Assembly: GCA_000750105.3 (NCBI GenBank)
Contig: JPHH03000027.1
Span: forward strand, 248,001 to 312,000
Direction of reading: 5' to 3'
Length of the DNA stretch: 64,000 nucleotides
Source of the DNA: Tolypocladium sp. Sup5 PDA-1
Lineage: Eukaryota > Ascomycota > Sordariomycetes > Hypocreales > Ophiocordycipitaceae
Positions 1 through 10,658 of this stretch are shown in pieces (position 1 is the first letter of the stretch; every line of letters begins with the position of its first letter). Below the pieces are notes generated by a model. That model saw only the letters and a program-made list of their open reading frames with translations, was not told where the DNA came from and searched no databases. A program made the position numbers and the translations under genes.

Positions 1-1
1 T

Positions 2-568
2 GTTGCGGAAAGCGGGCTGGACGTCTACGCGCACAACGTCGAGACGGTCGAGGGCCTAACTCCGTACGTACGAGATCGCAGGGCGACGTTTAGGCAGAGC
101 TTGAAGGTGCTGAAGCATGTCAAGGATGTGATGGGCAAGGATGGCCCTATCACCAAGACGAGCATCATGCTCGGTCTGGGAGAGCAGGAACACGAGGTCA
201 TGGACGCCCTGAAAGGTATGCACTCCCAAATCACATTTTCATGGTAGTCTGATACTAATGAGCTTACAGAGCTGCGCAAGGCCGACGTCGATGTTGTCAC
301 CTTTGGCCAGTACATGCGCCCGACCAAGCGCCACCTCAAGGTCGAGAAATACGTCACCCCCGACGAATTTGAGATGTGGCGCACACGCGCCCTCGACATG
401 GGCTTCCTGTACTGCGCCAGCGGCCCGCTCGTCCGCTCGTCGTACAAGGCCGGCGAGGCCTTTATCGAGAACGTCCTCCGGAAGAGGGCCGGCGACAAGG
501 GCATGGCTGCCAGCGAGAGCCTGGGCAATGCGGTGGCCCTGGACTCTGATGCCCGATCAAGCATATAA
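2..568 (+). CDS. LIP5: Lipoyl synthase, mitochondrial (3' part, 5' end outside window)
   Basis: This is the C-terminal 170 residues of a radical-SAM lipoyl synthase, which inserts two sulfurs into octanoyl groups on mitochondrial 2-oxoacid dehydrogenases and the glycine cleavage H protein. Exons are 2-215 and 270-568; the 54-nt intron has GTATGC at the donor, a TACTAAT branch site and TTACAG at the acceptor. The reading frame enters from the left edge. Visible family landmarks are the SIMLGLGE motif, the VDVVTFGQYMRPTKRHL strand, and the C-terminal RSSYKAGE signature with its conserved serine near the Fe-S cluster. The radical-SAM CxxxCxxC cysteines lie upstream of the window. The gene converges with the RNA methyltransferase that follows. 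Confidence 0.93.
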
Positions 569-903
569 AATAAAGGCGCGATGTTGGCTTGTGTACATGT
601 GCATTCGTTGGGTACTTGTTTGGTTCACTTGGTGGCGGCCCGCATGGGATGGCGTTGGGGATTCAACTTTACAGGTAGTGCCTTCAACAAGGCTCTTCCA
701 AAGATGTTTTGATGCAAGCATTGTTGTGCAAGCTGCATTTAAGAATTTACGGAGGCGACTGGAACGTTGGCATTGTGGCCATGTTGGGACATATACACGT
801 CTACTTTCAGTTAGAGGCGAAGACGGGTTTACATAAGGACATACAACTCATCTCTAGATGACTTGAAAGACGGGTATCATTAATAGACGCATGTCATACC
901 CTA
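569..903. other. 3' intergenic region between convergent genes
   Basis: These 335 bases separate the lipoyl synthase stop from the stop of the opposite-strand methyltransferase. They should hold both 3' UTRs and polyadenylation sites. I see no coding signal or repeat. Confidence 0.6.
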
Positions 904-2051
904 TCAACTCGAATCCCACAGTCCCCTCATAGCAGTCAGCCCAATAAACAGTGCCTCCTCCGTCCTAATCGTCCTGCTCCCCTGGTTCGGCAGCACGTTC
1001 ACCCAGTGGTCAAACAGCTCCTTCGTCTTGGAGCCCTGGACCGCCATGCCGCTTAGCTCCTCGTCATTCATGGACGCAAACTCGAGCCCGCGAGGGCCGC
1101 CAAAGACGATGAGCATGTGCTTGAAGTTGAGGGGCTTGGAGGACGGGAAGGCCGTGGACAGGGGCGTACCGCGCTCCGAGGTGCCGACACTGATGTCGTA
1201 GCCGTTTTCGTAGGGCGATTCTGTGAAGACGGAGGACAGGGAGGGGGCTTTGCGGACGGTGTAGCCCCAGTAGTAGCCACCCTCAGTGCGGGGAGCGGCC
1301 GGGTCGACGCACTCGGGGTACTGAGACTGATCTTCGGGGAAGAGCAGCGTGAGCCTCGTCTTGGGCGGGATCTGCTCTTCAATCTCCACGGGCTCCTCCA
1401 TGCCGACCTCGACGAGCGTGCCTTTGCCCGTGCTCGTCTTGCCAGCCACCGTCACGCCCTCGCGGTAGGGAATCCACTCCTTGGGGTTCGGGTGGTGCGG
1501 CATGTCCAGGCTGGGCAGCAGCGCTGTGAGCCGCAGGTTGGGGTGCAGCGGGAAGAGGGCCTTGCGCATGAACGGCGGGGACTCGAGGAAGGAGAGTATG
1601 TGGGCCATGAAGTGACACGGGTCGGTGTCGCCCGTGTAGGCGGCCGGGTCGGTGTGCCGCGGGCGCGAGGAGGCGGGGGAGTCGTCGAAGACGACGACTT
1701 CGTCGATGGAGAAGACGGCGAGGGCGCGGGCGATGCGGCCGGGGGCGCTCATGCGCTGGTCTGCGGTCGCGAGGCTGTGGAGGGGGATTGTAAGTCTAAT
1801 TGGTTCATGAAACGAGAGGATTGGTGGATGTACTTGGTCAGGATGCTGCTCGGAATCGCGACAGAGACGGTCCAGTCTCTGCCTCCCTCGATTGGGTTGA
1901 AGATGGCGGAGGGTTTGAAGGATGTCCTGTCTTGCCGCTCTTGCGGGCCATTGTGGGCCGTCTTTCGCTTCTGGTTGCATTGTTAGCACCGATAAGGCAT
2001 TGGAATCTGGCAAGCGGGACAAACCTTGGACTGACGCTCGTGGTACGACAT
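904..2051 (-). CDS. SPOUT-type RNA methyltransferase (SPOUT1/C9orf114 family)
   Basis: This is a putative nuclear or nucleolar RNA methyltransferase of the trefoil-knot SPOUT class, related to human SPOUT1. It is read as three exons, complement(2025-2051, 1834-1970, 904-1774), giving 344 aa. The introns of 54 and 59 nt both have GT/AG ends, and the splicing brings together the conserved core VSVAIPSSIL...RIARALAVFSIDEVVVFDD. The N-terminus (MSYHERQSK-KRKTAHN) is basic, as usual in the family. Near the C-terminus lie the cofactor-knot motifs (LIVFGGPRGLEFA, then VLPNQGSRTIRTEEALFIGL), where the GGPRGLE loop and NQGSRTIRTEEA match the family. The start codon is 226 bp from the divergent thioredoxin start, so the two genes probably share a promoter. 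The exact RNA target is unknown. Confidence 0.88.
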
Positions 2052-2277
2052 TGTGATCGTGGTTATCTCGTGTTGAATAGTGAAGTTGACAGGTCGGTGA
2101 GAGAGCTCGTCGCAGAAAAGCTGGATGGGGCAGCGATAGTTCCGGCAGAATGGCAGCCCACCTCCGTCACCGCCTGCCACGCCTTGTTGGTCAGCTCCAA
2201 CGCCATGCCACCAAGCTGTCCACTTCCACACCCCGACCTACATCCGTTTAAACGGCGCAACGACCATCTTCTTCATC

Positions 2278-3072
2278 ATGAGCGGCCTTATTAGCATCGG
2301 ATCAACGGCCGAGTGGCAGTCGCTGCTCTCCGGCACCAATGTGGTTGTCGCAGACTGTACGTATATTTCCCCATGCATCACGCCATGTGGCTACGGCTTC
2401 AACTGACGTAGAGACATGTAGTCTACGCCGACTGGTGCGGCCCCTGCAAGATGATTGCCCCTCACTTCGAGCGCCTCGCGAAGGAACACTCGCGGCCGAA
2501 GAAGGTGGCCTTTGCCAAGGTCAACGTCGACACACAGTCGACGGTCGCGCGCTCCAACGGCGTCTCCGCCATGCCCACCTTCAAGATCTTCCATGGCGGC
2601 AACTGCATCGACACCATCAAGGGCGCGAACCCTTCAGCGCTGTCCGAGGCCGTGTCCAAGGCGCTAAAGCTTGCCGACGCTGTCGGCGCCGGCGGCAAGC
2701 CGGGCGAAGGGTTCAAGACGCCGGGCCGGACGCTCGGCGGCGAGGCGCCGTCTGCGAGGGGCGGCGGCGGCGGCGGCGGGTGGAACCTGAACATGGGCAG
2801 CATCCTTAACGCGCTGATTGTGCTTGTGGGGCTGTATCTCGTGTCTCTTTTTTCGGCACGTAGCAGCCAGAAGGAGGACTGAGAGGGGAACGCGATGTGC
2901 TGACTGGGCTGCTCTCTTACAGTTCGATGCGCGAAAGGCGGCGGAGTCGTCGTGCTTCAATATCCACAAGGTTGCTTCGGGCGACAAGAAACCGTCGGGA
3001 CCGGGCAGTGCGGCGGCGAAGCCAGCGCAGAAGCCTGCTTTTAAGACGCTGGCTGACTTGGGGTCGGAGTGA
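2278..3072 (+). CDS. Thioredoxin-fold protein with C-terminal membrane anchor
   Basis: This is a thioredoxin with the redox motif WCGPC at residues 31-35. The first intron is 2357-2421 and joins VVVAD to FYADWCGPCK. The fold is complete through the cis-proline AMPTFKIF. It is followed by a Gly-rich linker and a hydrophobic segment (SILNALIVLVGLYLVSLFS, about residues 152-171), so it is probably membrane-anchored and not a soluble cytosolic thioredoxin. The 3' end is ambiguous. Unspliced, translation stops at 2882 (179 aa). A second intron ending at 2922 joins a basic tail (FDARKAAESSCFNIHK...) that stops at 3072. The donor is either GC at 2856 (SLFS-FDARK, 220 aa, which I favour) or GT at 2841 (GLYL-FDARK, 215 aa). 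Exons: 2278-2356, 2422-2855, 2923-3072. Confidence 0.82.
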
Positions 3073-3719
3073 GCGTGGTTGGGGGCGGAGGATATAGCAG
3101 ATGGCAAGGCGTTGGGGATACACTATGATTACCTGGGCTACCTTTGATACTGAACTTCAAATGCAATCAACATGGCTTGCATCACCTCCAGTCGATTCGC
3201 TTAGGCGATCTAGACGACTCGTGCTTGGCAGTCCTTTCTCCCTGACCAGTCCATATCGCGCAGAGACGCCGGCTCTTCCCTGCAGGCGCCACACAGCCCC
3301 TTTATTACTCACCTCTGGCTCCCCAGTGTAAGATGTGGTTTTATTTTCTTTAGGGTGTCTAGTATCCGATTCGTGCTCGTATTTCATCGAGTCTGCAAAA
3401 CGGCGCTGCTGGTGACGAGTGTGGGTGAGCTACCATGCCCCAACTCAGTCACGATGCACGTCGCAGCAAAATCAACGGGACACAAACACCCTCCAAAGGA
3501 CATTACCCAAAGGGGCAAAAAAGCAAAGCCATCCAATCCCTCAGGACCTAAGTGTACTAAACCCCCGGGGAGGCTTTAACCTCGTTACCACCGTGTGTAT
3601 CCGTATCGACCCCCCAAGACCAAAGTTGATAATAATACTTTGAAGGATACCAGCCGGGAATTGGACCAGCGGACCTTTCTTTGGACAAGGGGTGAAGGGA
3701 GGGAAGGAGTGTGGCTTGC
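3073..3719. other. Intergenic region, no gene seen
   Basis: This stretch lies downstream of the thioredoxin and beyond the last recognisable kinase-derived codons on the minus strand. Short open frames here look random, and I see no repeat or RNA gene. Confidence 0.5.
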
Positions 3720-5179
3720 CCCAGACAACTGAGCCAACTCGGCCCTTAACCTCAGCCATCTGGGGTGGTGAAAGACTGAGCAGGTGGAGATTGGGGGGAA
3801 AGACCCCACAGACACTCGACGATGATGACACCTCCTGCCCAGATGTCCACTGGCTCCGAAACCGGTGCTGCCAGGGAAGGCGTCTGGTGCCACATATCGC
3901 AGCGTTCCACAAAAGGACATCAAGATATCGTCACTAGGCTGCAGCGTCTTGGAGAGGCCAAAGTCGGCGATGACGAGGTCGAGCTTGTCCCTATTGCCCT
4001 AGTCGAGCCTTAATAGGAGTTTTTTTTTGTGAGATCGCGGTGTATGATGCGATTGTTGTGCAGATGGTGAAGACCAAGGAACATCTGTCGCAGGGCTGAG
4101 AGAATCTGTGGGCGACTAAGATGTCCGATATGCCTGCCGAGATGTCCATCGGAGTAGTGCGGCATAACGATGGGGGGCGTGGGCGTGGGCGTGGGCGTGG
4201 GCTGAGAGTCGACTGCTGGCATCAAGTTGGGCTGAGTCGGTGATTAGCTCAGAGGAAACATGATCAAAAGTGACAGACAAGATTCGTACATGAGAAGTCT
4301 TTCTCGTAATTTGGAGTTCGTTCATGATGCTTCTCTCTCAGGCCTCCTCGTCCCTATTTCTCTTCCGAGAGGGGTCCGAGTCCTTGAAGAAAGGCTTGAT
4401 CCTCTTGCAGCGTAGAGCAGCCCATCGCGGGCTTTGATGGCTCGATTCCCCTCGCCATATCCGCCCTGCCCGATAACCTTGTCGTCCAAGTAGATGGCTT
4501 GCTTCCGGGGGGTCAGAGCTGGCTGGCCGTGGCGGTGGTTGGGTAACTGTCGATGTCGAGTGCGCCGATAGATGGCAGCGCGACCTGGCTTCGCTCGAAA
4601 AATAACTTCAAGTTCTTCTGGTATTGGCTTCGTCCTGCGGTATGGTTGGGGAAATCAAAACTAAATCCCAGCTTGCCCACATAGATCGTGACGTTGTTCC
4701 ATTGCTTCTTCGACCCGGGCCCAAAGGAGAGAATCCACGCGTCCTTCTTCTGCACCTCGTCGCGTTTCTTGCGATGTAGCCAACAGTAGTGCCATTAGAT
4801 GAACAGTCGTCATGCAAAAATACCCAGCCGTTTTCCTCAATGGCAATGTGAAATTGCTTGCTGCTAACTGCGCGTGTCCCTCGATGGCCCAAGAGGACAT
4901 CGGAGGTTTACTTGTTGCTTCCAAATTGCCACCCCCTCTGATAGCTCAGCGGGGGATGCCAAAGGTCAAAATGATACGATCAGTGGCATCGTCTTGCGTC
5001 TCGTCTGTCTCCTCATCAGAGGACGGGGCTGGAGTCGGAGGCGGAGCAGTGAGTGGACTCCGTGCGGTGAAGCCGCTGAGAGTGGACTCCTTGGACCCTC
5101 GTACCCACAAAATGGAGCAAGCGGCCCGGGCCGATGCGAGATCTGACCAGCCACCTGGGCTGCATGCACAAACATCCAA
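3720..5179 (-). pseudogene. Decayed FHA-domain serine/threonine kinase (Chk2/Rad53-like)
   Basis: Reading the minus strand from 5179 downward shows pieces of one kinase in changing frames. An FHA domain comes first (DRIILTFG, then SSKQFHIAIEENGWVFLHDDCSSNGT, about 5000-4640). Then come the glycine loop VIGQGGYGEG (about 4480), HHLHNNRIIHRDL (catalytic loop, about 4060), IADFGLSKTL (DFG, about 3965), and CGTLRYVAPDAF followed by VDIWAGGVIIVECLW (about 3900-3800). At least three frameshifts and several stops separate them: one right after the glycine loop (the AARGS/AAKRIK frame change near 4410), a TAG just after HRDL (near 4012), and another frame change in the APE region. A (GTGGGC)n run near 4178-4200 lies inside it. 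The FHA plus kinase order matches DNA-damage checkpoint kinases, but this copy cannot encode one. Confidence 0.8.
4178..4201 (+). repeat. (GTGGGC)n short tandem repeat
   Basis: There are four tandem copies of a GTGGGC unit within the kinase pseudogene. On the minus strand they read as a PTPTPTP stretch. Confidence 0.7.
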
Positions 5180-5348
5180 GTACCTACGTACCCAGTCTTT
5201 GTATGAAGTAAGGTGCGAGGTACTTCGTACTTGAGGCTCAATGACAACTTCACTTCTCCTCAGCCAACATCATCCCCACTTCCCGCAAGCAAACAGTCTC
5301 CCCTGTCACCGCGTGTATCACCAAAGTTCTGCCTCTCGCCCTTCGCCA

Positions 5349-6890
5349 TGGATAGAGACGACTCTGTCATCGACGACCTCATTGCACAACGGGATGTCCA
5401 AGACTTCGGCAGCTTCAGATATACACACCCCCCCATCCATTCACCAGGACAGAGCTCTGTGCCAACATGAGCGGCAAAGCATAGTCTCAATACCCGGCTG
5501 GGCCACCCTCAGCAAGAGCGACAAGCTCACAATATGTGCCAAGATTGAGTACGGATCCCAAGGCGCTTCAGAATGCCGCGGACGAAGAGGCTAACGCGGC
5601 GCTCATTATCCCTAGCCAACAGCAACATCAACAGCAACTCCAGCAAGCTTCTCAATGCGATGAAGCCCTGCTATCCAGATTACGGTTGGAACACCTGAAT
5701 CACCTCATCTTTTCTCTTCGTCACACTAATGCAAGAATGATATAGGGACATGACACCGCCTATTGACTGGGAGGAGGAAGCCGAGGAGACTCGCGTCATG
5801 GAAATCCAGGCGCGCAAGAATCTACAAGAAGGGGGTTGCCCTCCTTGCTATCCTCCCGTTATCCAGTTTCCCCTCGCGTTGGAAGAAGCCCTTGAGAGTT
5901 TTCGAGAGATAGTATCTTACTGGTACTGGAAGTCTCACCCCGGAGTTTGCGACGTGGTGCTCTGTGCTCAGCGGGCGGACTGGAGACGATTCCGCGCAGC
6001 GCAGAAGCGGAATCGACGAGTCCGTGACTTCGAGGCCAAGGCCTGGGAGCGCCGGCGACGCCACAAGCTGGAAGGAGACGTGCACGTACGGCAAGACCCA
6101 GCAGAGCAGAGCCAACTCGAGAACTGGGTTGAGTTCCAGAACTACCATCTCCGAACGCGCAAGAGATTGGAGGAGAAGAGAGATGGCGTGAAGGAAGAGC
6201 TGCGTGTTGCCCAGGTGAAGCCTGAGGGTCTTGGAGGTTAAGATCCAAACCTGGAGAAGGTAGAGGCCGCTGAGTGGTACCTGGAGCGGCACGAGAAGCT
6301 GTTACGGCGAATTGAGCAGCAGCGTTTGGTCATGGTCACCACGCACCAGCAACTCAACGAAAAGCCCATCGAAGAAGACGGCGACAACCAAGACGGCGAG
6401 ATCAAAGTCGTCGGGAGGCTGAGCCACCGGACCAAGGTACCCAAGGCCGACGCAGTCCTTGGAAATGCGAGGGTGTCCAAACCCAAGCCACGAAAACGTG
6501 TCGCAGCACGTCAGAGACCTGACGCCCCGGAAATCCAACCCGCCACCAAGGATGTCGGCGACGCCGGCGACCCGGACAACCACGAGAGCAAGCGGTAAAG
6601 TACCAAGAGACAAACAGCTCCCCCGTCAAAGTCTTCCGTAAGAGGTGCCCGGGGTTAAACCACACGTCGATATCATGCCGAAAGTTCCGCAACCGAAGAC
6701 GCGCCGCCGAGCTGGGCAAAACATACGACAGATGCAGCACAGTCCAGGCGCCTACAAGTCCGACAATTGACGCAGCCGGCTGCTGTCGTGCAAACGAGGA
6801 GCGGGCGTGTATTTCGGCAGCCGGACAGATGGGGTCCCGGACATGTGTTGATGGTCTGGCGTGCTTGGCCAATGGATGCAAATCACGCGT
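5349..6890 (+). pseudogene. Decayed gene for a charged, coiled-coil protein of unknown function
   Basis: Protein-like segments occur in three frames in order. The first is MDRDDSVIDDLIAQRDVQDF from 5349. The second is SIPGWATLSKSDKLTICAKI (about 5490-5555). The third is DPKALQNAADEEANAALIIPSQQQHQQQ...RLEHLNHLIFSLRHTNARM (about 5553-5742). The longest is 5750-6598, where a single TAA at 6239-6241 interrupts a frame otherwise open for about 280 codons (PPIDWEEEAEETRVMEIQ..., a Trp- and Arg-rich coiled coil, then a basic PKPRKRV tail). A possible tail continues to about 6890. The frameshifts and the stop make it a pseudogene. I do not recognise the family. It is head to head with the decayed FHA-kinase, about 170 bp apart. 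Confidence 0.65.
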
Positions 6891-8138
6891 GAGCCATGGG
6901 TGGTATATGTGTTCTCAAGCTAGATCAACAAGCCATCATATTCTTTGCTACTAGTGACCATTCGGAAGAAGTTGTCTTTGGTCCCTGGTGCTTCTGCGTC
7001 GCGTGGCTTTTCTAGGGACAAACGCAAACCAAGGAGCTTGGCGTACGGTATGAACTCGTGTGCAGATCGCGGCCAGGCTCAAAGGCCTCCAACAGTTCTG
7101 CCCTCTACGGTTCCACGACATGAAACCAGCAACAAAAGGGACTTACTTCTGAGCTGCTCTGGCACCTTGTGGATGCTTATCCCTTCCGGTTCGAGTGGAC
7201 TTCCACAGGTAGACAACGCCTCGCGGGGTCGAGGAGAGCTGAAGACAAGAGTTTCTAGGGCCTCAGATCATATCTGCATTCAGAATGCCATTCTTGTGGT
7301 GCCCGAAGGTGTGGGAGCTGCCGCTGGTGAACTAGAGGGCTCAGAAGTTTGCTGTCGCAGGAGGACACCAACACCACAACAAACGACCGAGTGGGTTATC
7401 TTCACGCAAGCCCAATCCCAATGGCAACGGGCGCGTCCTATTGCGGCGAGTCCCTCTCATCGGTTGTTAGCAGCGGTGGCTCCTCTTCCAGGAACCAGAC
7501 ACTCAGCTCTATTGCTGCTTCGAGTAGTTTCTCAAGTTCGCCGGCACCGGAACGACTCGTCTTGGAGCAGTACGGCTGCGCTTAAACCACTTCCACCGCA
7601 GGGTCGGCAACAAGGCCCCCGGTTTGGGGCATGAGGCAGTCCCTGAACGGGGCGCAGGTTCGCGATCAAGCTTCTGGGAGTAAAAGGCAGCCAAGACCAG
7701 AGCCAGCCAGGGCACTGGAGTCTGCTGAACAACCGCCAGCCTCGCGATGCTGGCATCGGGAATGAATTCCAAGTCACAGGCATTCAATAGTCAAGCCAAT
7801 TCGGGTATTCCTTCATCTTCGCAGTCTATGCAGCTCGAGACACCGCCACCAGGACAACAGGATCGCAACGAGAGGCAGCAGAGACGACAGCCAAGTTTCA
7901 ACAAGCCTTCGTCGGTGTTTTTCGCATTAGAAACCAGCTTTTTGACTCAGAATCATGTAGCAGATGCCAGGCCTACCAAGCGGCCCTCACAATGAAGGAG
8001 TGAAAGTCCACAACGTGAAGTTGATCAACCAGATGCGCTGCTCCACTTCGTGACCCCCCTGCCACGGTGAGGCCTATCATCGTCCAGCAATTACAGACAA
8101 TCGCGATCACGTGATGGCGCGATTGGCAAAAAGTTCAC
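6891..8138. other. Gene-free stretch with possible coding remnants
   Basis: Ser- and Gln-rich open segments on the plus strand (7349-7585 with SSVVSSGGSSSRNQTLSSIA, and 7747-7995) resemble low-complexity protein but have no recognisable domain. They may be remnants or chance. The last few hundred bases should be the promoter of the downstream gene. Confidence 0.35.
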
Positions 8139-10658
8139 ATGTGCAGGCATGCTTCTTCTCTGCCCCGACACGTCGGTTTCTGTACAACATGTTTTCATAA
8201 GATGCTTTCAATTAATGGCATACGGAATGCCTGTCCAAGGTGCTCCTACCATTCTTCAATCTCTTTCAGGCGCAACGTCAGCTATACCCCGTTCTTTTCG
8301 GCACGGCTTTCTTTCACGACCAGACGACACATCCAGCATGGAACCGGGCGCGTAAACGGACGCTCGTTCTCGATATCAAGAAACTTGCGACAAGATGGTT
8401 CATTAGCGGCTGAAGCGACCCCTACTGCAGACGTCGAAAAGGTGGTGCGGGACGCAAAGCAGCGATTTCGAGACACACTGCCGAAGGGGTACCTAAACGA
8501 CCAGGAATACGCCCTCTACGAGCGACTCTACGGTCCGCCGCTGCGAGAAACAGAGCCAGAAGATGTCGGCATACCAATGCATGCGGATATGGGCCCTGCG
8601 CCTCCGCGACCGGATAACGAGGGGACACTCTTGCGGCAACTCGAAGGCGGGGAGTTTGAGGAGGTGACCTACGAAATCGCCCGCGAAGAGATACAAGACG
8701 AACCCGAACAAGGCCTTGAAGATGTGTTGGCGGAAGTAGCCACACAGGAAATCATCGAGCAGGTACCTAGCTACGTTGATTCCGTGGCAAGAAGCCAGCG
8801 GGAGCACGACGCGCTGCAGAAGCTGGTCCAGGACTTTGAGGCGGCCCAGAAGAAGCACAAGGAGAGGGAGGATACGGCTGCTGCACAGGAAGCAGAAGAG
8901 CTCGAGAGCGAAGAGTCACCATACTGGCCGCCCGAGGAGGAATATGAACCTGCCGAGCGAGGATCTGGTGAGGCTCGGCGGTTCCATCGGTACACGATTG
9001 AAGGACGGTTTCACGGCAGCCCCGTCGAAATCGCTCTTCCGCGCGAAGAGTTTCTGGAGCCGATCCGCGAGCTACTTGATCGGTCGCATCTCAAGCATGT
9101 CAAGGATGCAGCCGAGGCGGCATTTGGCGGCAAAGGGCTGCCAACGTCACCGGCGACGCCCGAGGGCCTCAAGAACGGCCGGATGGGCGGAGTCGGCCTG
9201 CCGCCAGACCAGCGGCACATGACTGAGATCGAGGCTGATGCATTCCTCGCCGGCTACCTACCCCCGGCCTATGCTTCTGTCATGTCGATTCTGCGCGAGG
9301 TGCGGAAACGCGTCGGTGGCGAGTGGCTGCAGTCGAGGCTAAAGCAGGGCAAGGAAGGCGGCCTGAGTGTTCTGGATGCCGGTGCTGGCGGCGCTGGCCT
9401 GGTTGCTTGGGAACAGATCCTCAATGCGGAATGGGAGGTGCTCAAGGAGAAGGGGGAAGTAAAGGGCACACCACCACCGGGGAAGAAGACGGTCATCGCC
9501 GCCTCCGATCGACTGCGGCACCGCATCAAGACGTTCCTCGACAACACGACTTTTCTACCTCGATTGCCCGACTATGAGCACTCGGGCGAGATGCAAGGCG
9601 AGCACCTCGATGCCGGGCATAGACCCCAACAGCGAAAGAGCTTTGATGTCATCATCGCCTCCCACCTGTTCCTCAAGGAGAAGCAGGATCACTACCGACA
9701 GGCAGTCTTGAACAACCTCTGGAGCCTCTTGAACAAGGATGGAGGGATCCTCATTGTCATCGAGAAGGCGCATCCTCGTGGCTTCGAAGCCGTCGCGCAC
9801 GTCAGAGATACCGTTCTCAAACAGTTCCTTCTGCCTCAGTCAGGCGAGCAGAGTGTCAGCCCAGAGGACTTTAACCCAGCATTCCACCGAGAGCTCGAAG
9901 CTGGACACATCGTTGCCCCGTGCACGAACCACGACGTGTGTCCCATGTACAAGGAGCAGGGTAAAAGCAAGGGACGCAAGGACTACTGCCACTTCAGCCA
10001 GCGGTTTGTGCAGCCGACGTTCTACAGCAAGATGCTGGGCAAGAGTGCGGATAATCAAGGCGACGTGGAGTTTAGCTACGTGGTCATCCGCCGCGGCGTG
10101 CCCAAGAGCAGCTCCATAAGCGGCAAGGAGGCTACAGAAAAGGCACACCAGGGGTACGAGGCGTCCGAGGAACAGCCGGATATGCAGTCGTTGCCCAGAT
10201 TGGTTCTGCCGCCGCTGAAGCGAAAGGGCCACGTCACGCTGGACCTGTGTACCCCTGAGGGCAGGATTGAGCGGTGGACCGTGCCCAAGAGCTTCAGCAA
10301 GCTGGCATACCACGATGCGCGAAAGTCACGATGGGGAGACCTGTGGGCCCTTGGCGCAAAGACGCGCGTGCCGCGCAGCGTGCGAGTCGGAAGCGGCGTC
10401 GACGATGGAGGGAAGCGAGCGGCAGACGGGAAGAAGCCTCGCAAAGTTGAGATTTCCATGGACGGCGGCCGGATGTCTGCAAACGAGAAGCACGCGCCCA
10501 AGGACCGGCGGACGAAGAGCAAAGATGCCAAGAAGAGGGACCTGATGAAGGAGCTCTTTGCGGTCGAAGAGAGGGAGGAGGCGATGATCGAGCGCGAGAT
10601 GGATGAGGAAGAGGAGGCAGAGTTCGAGGAGGAGAGACGAAACGAGACGAAACGATGA
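8139..10658 (+). CDS. RSM22: Mitochondrial ribosome small-subunit assembly methyltransferase-like protein Rsm22
   Basis: This intronless gene encodes 839 aa of the Rsm22/METTL17 family, which acts in mitochondrial small ribosomal subunit assembly. The Arg/Ser-rich N-terminus is a likely mitochondrial presequence; the ATG at 8202 (MLSINGIRNACPRC) is an alternative start. The methyltransferase-like core runs from about residue 370, with a glycine-rich SAM-type loop LSVLDAGAGGAGLVAWE, then DVIIASHLFL and GILIVIEKAHPRGFE. The four-cysteine region at about residues 594-625 (PCTNHDVCPMY...DYCHFSQR) matches the Fe-S site of the family. The C-terminus is a long Lys/Glu-rich coiled tail. No COX11 domain is fused to it, unlike in S. 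pombe. Confidence 0.92.
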   Translation: MCRHASSLPRHVGFCTTCFHKMLSINGIRNACPRCSYHSSISFRRNVSYTPFFSARLSFTTRRHIQHGTGRVNGRSFSISRNLRQDGSLAAEATPTADVEKVVRDAKQRFRDTLPKGYLNDQEYALYERLYGPPLRETEPEDVGIPMHADMGPAPPRPDNEGTLLRQLEGGEFEEVTYEIAREEIQDEPEQGLEDVLAEVATQEIIEQVPSYVDSVARSQREHDALQKLVQDFEAAQKKHKEREDTAAAQEAEELESEESPYWPPEEEYEPAERGSGEARRFHRYTIEGRFHGSPVEIALPREEFLEPIRELLDRSHLKHVKDAAEAAFGGKGLPTSPATPEGLKNGRMGGVGLPPDQRHMTEIEADAFLAGYLPPAYASVMSILREVRKRVGGEWLQSRLKQGKEGGLSVLDAGAGGAGLVAWEQILNAEWEVLKEKGEVKGTPPPGKKTVIAASDRLRHRIKTFLDNTTFLPRLPDYEHSGEMQGEHLDAGHRPQQRKSFDVIIASHLFLKEKQDHYRQAVLNNLWSLLNKDGGILIVIEKAHPRGFEAVAHVRDTVLKQFLLPQSGEQSVSPEDFNPAFHRELEAGHIVAPCTNHDVCPMYKEQGKSKGRKDYCHFSQRFVQPTFYSKMLGKSADNQGDVEFSYVVIRRGVPKSSSISGKEATEKAHQGYEASEEQPDMQSLPRLVLPPLKRKGHVTLDLCTPEGRIERWTVPKSFSKLAYHDARKSRWGDLWALGAKTRVPRSVRVGSGVDDGGKRAADGKKPRKVEISMDGGRMSANEKHAPKDRRTKSKDAKKRDLMKELFAVEEREEAMIEREMDEEEEAEFEEERRNETKR

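Noticed and set aside
1117..1986. 289-codon plus-strand frame
   Set aside because: It is antisense to the SPOUT methyltransferase, whose spliced product has clear family motifs.
7349..7995. Ser- and Gln-rich plus-strand frames as a gene
   Set aside because: Low complexity only, interrupted by stops, with no introns that join them convincingly.
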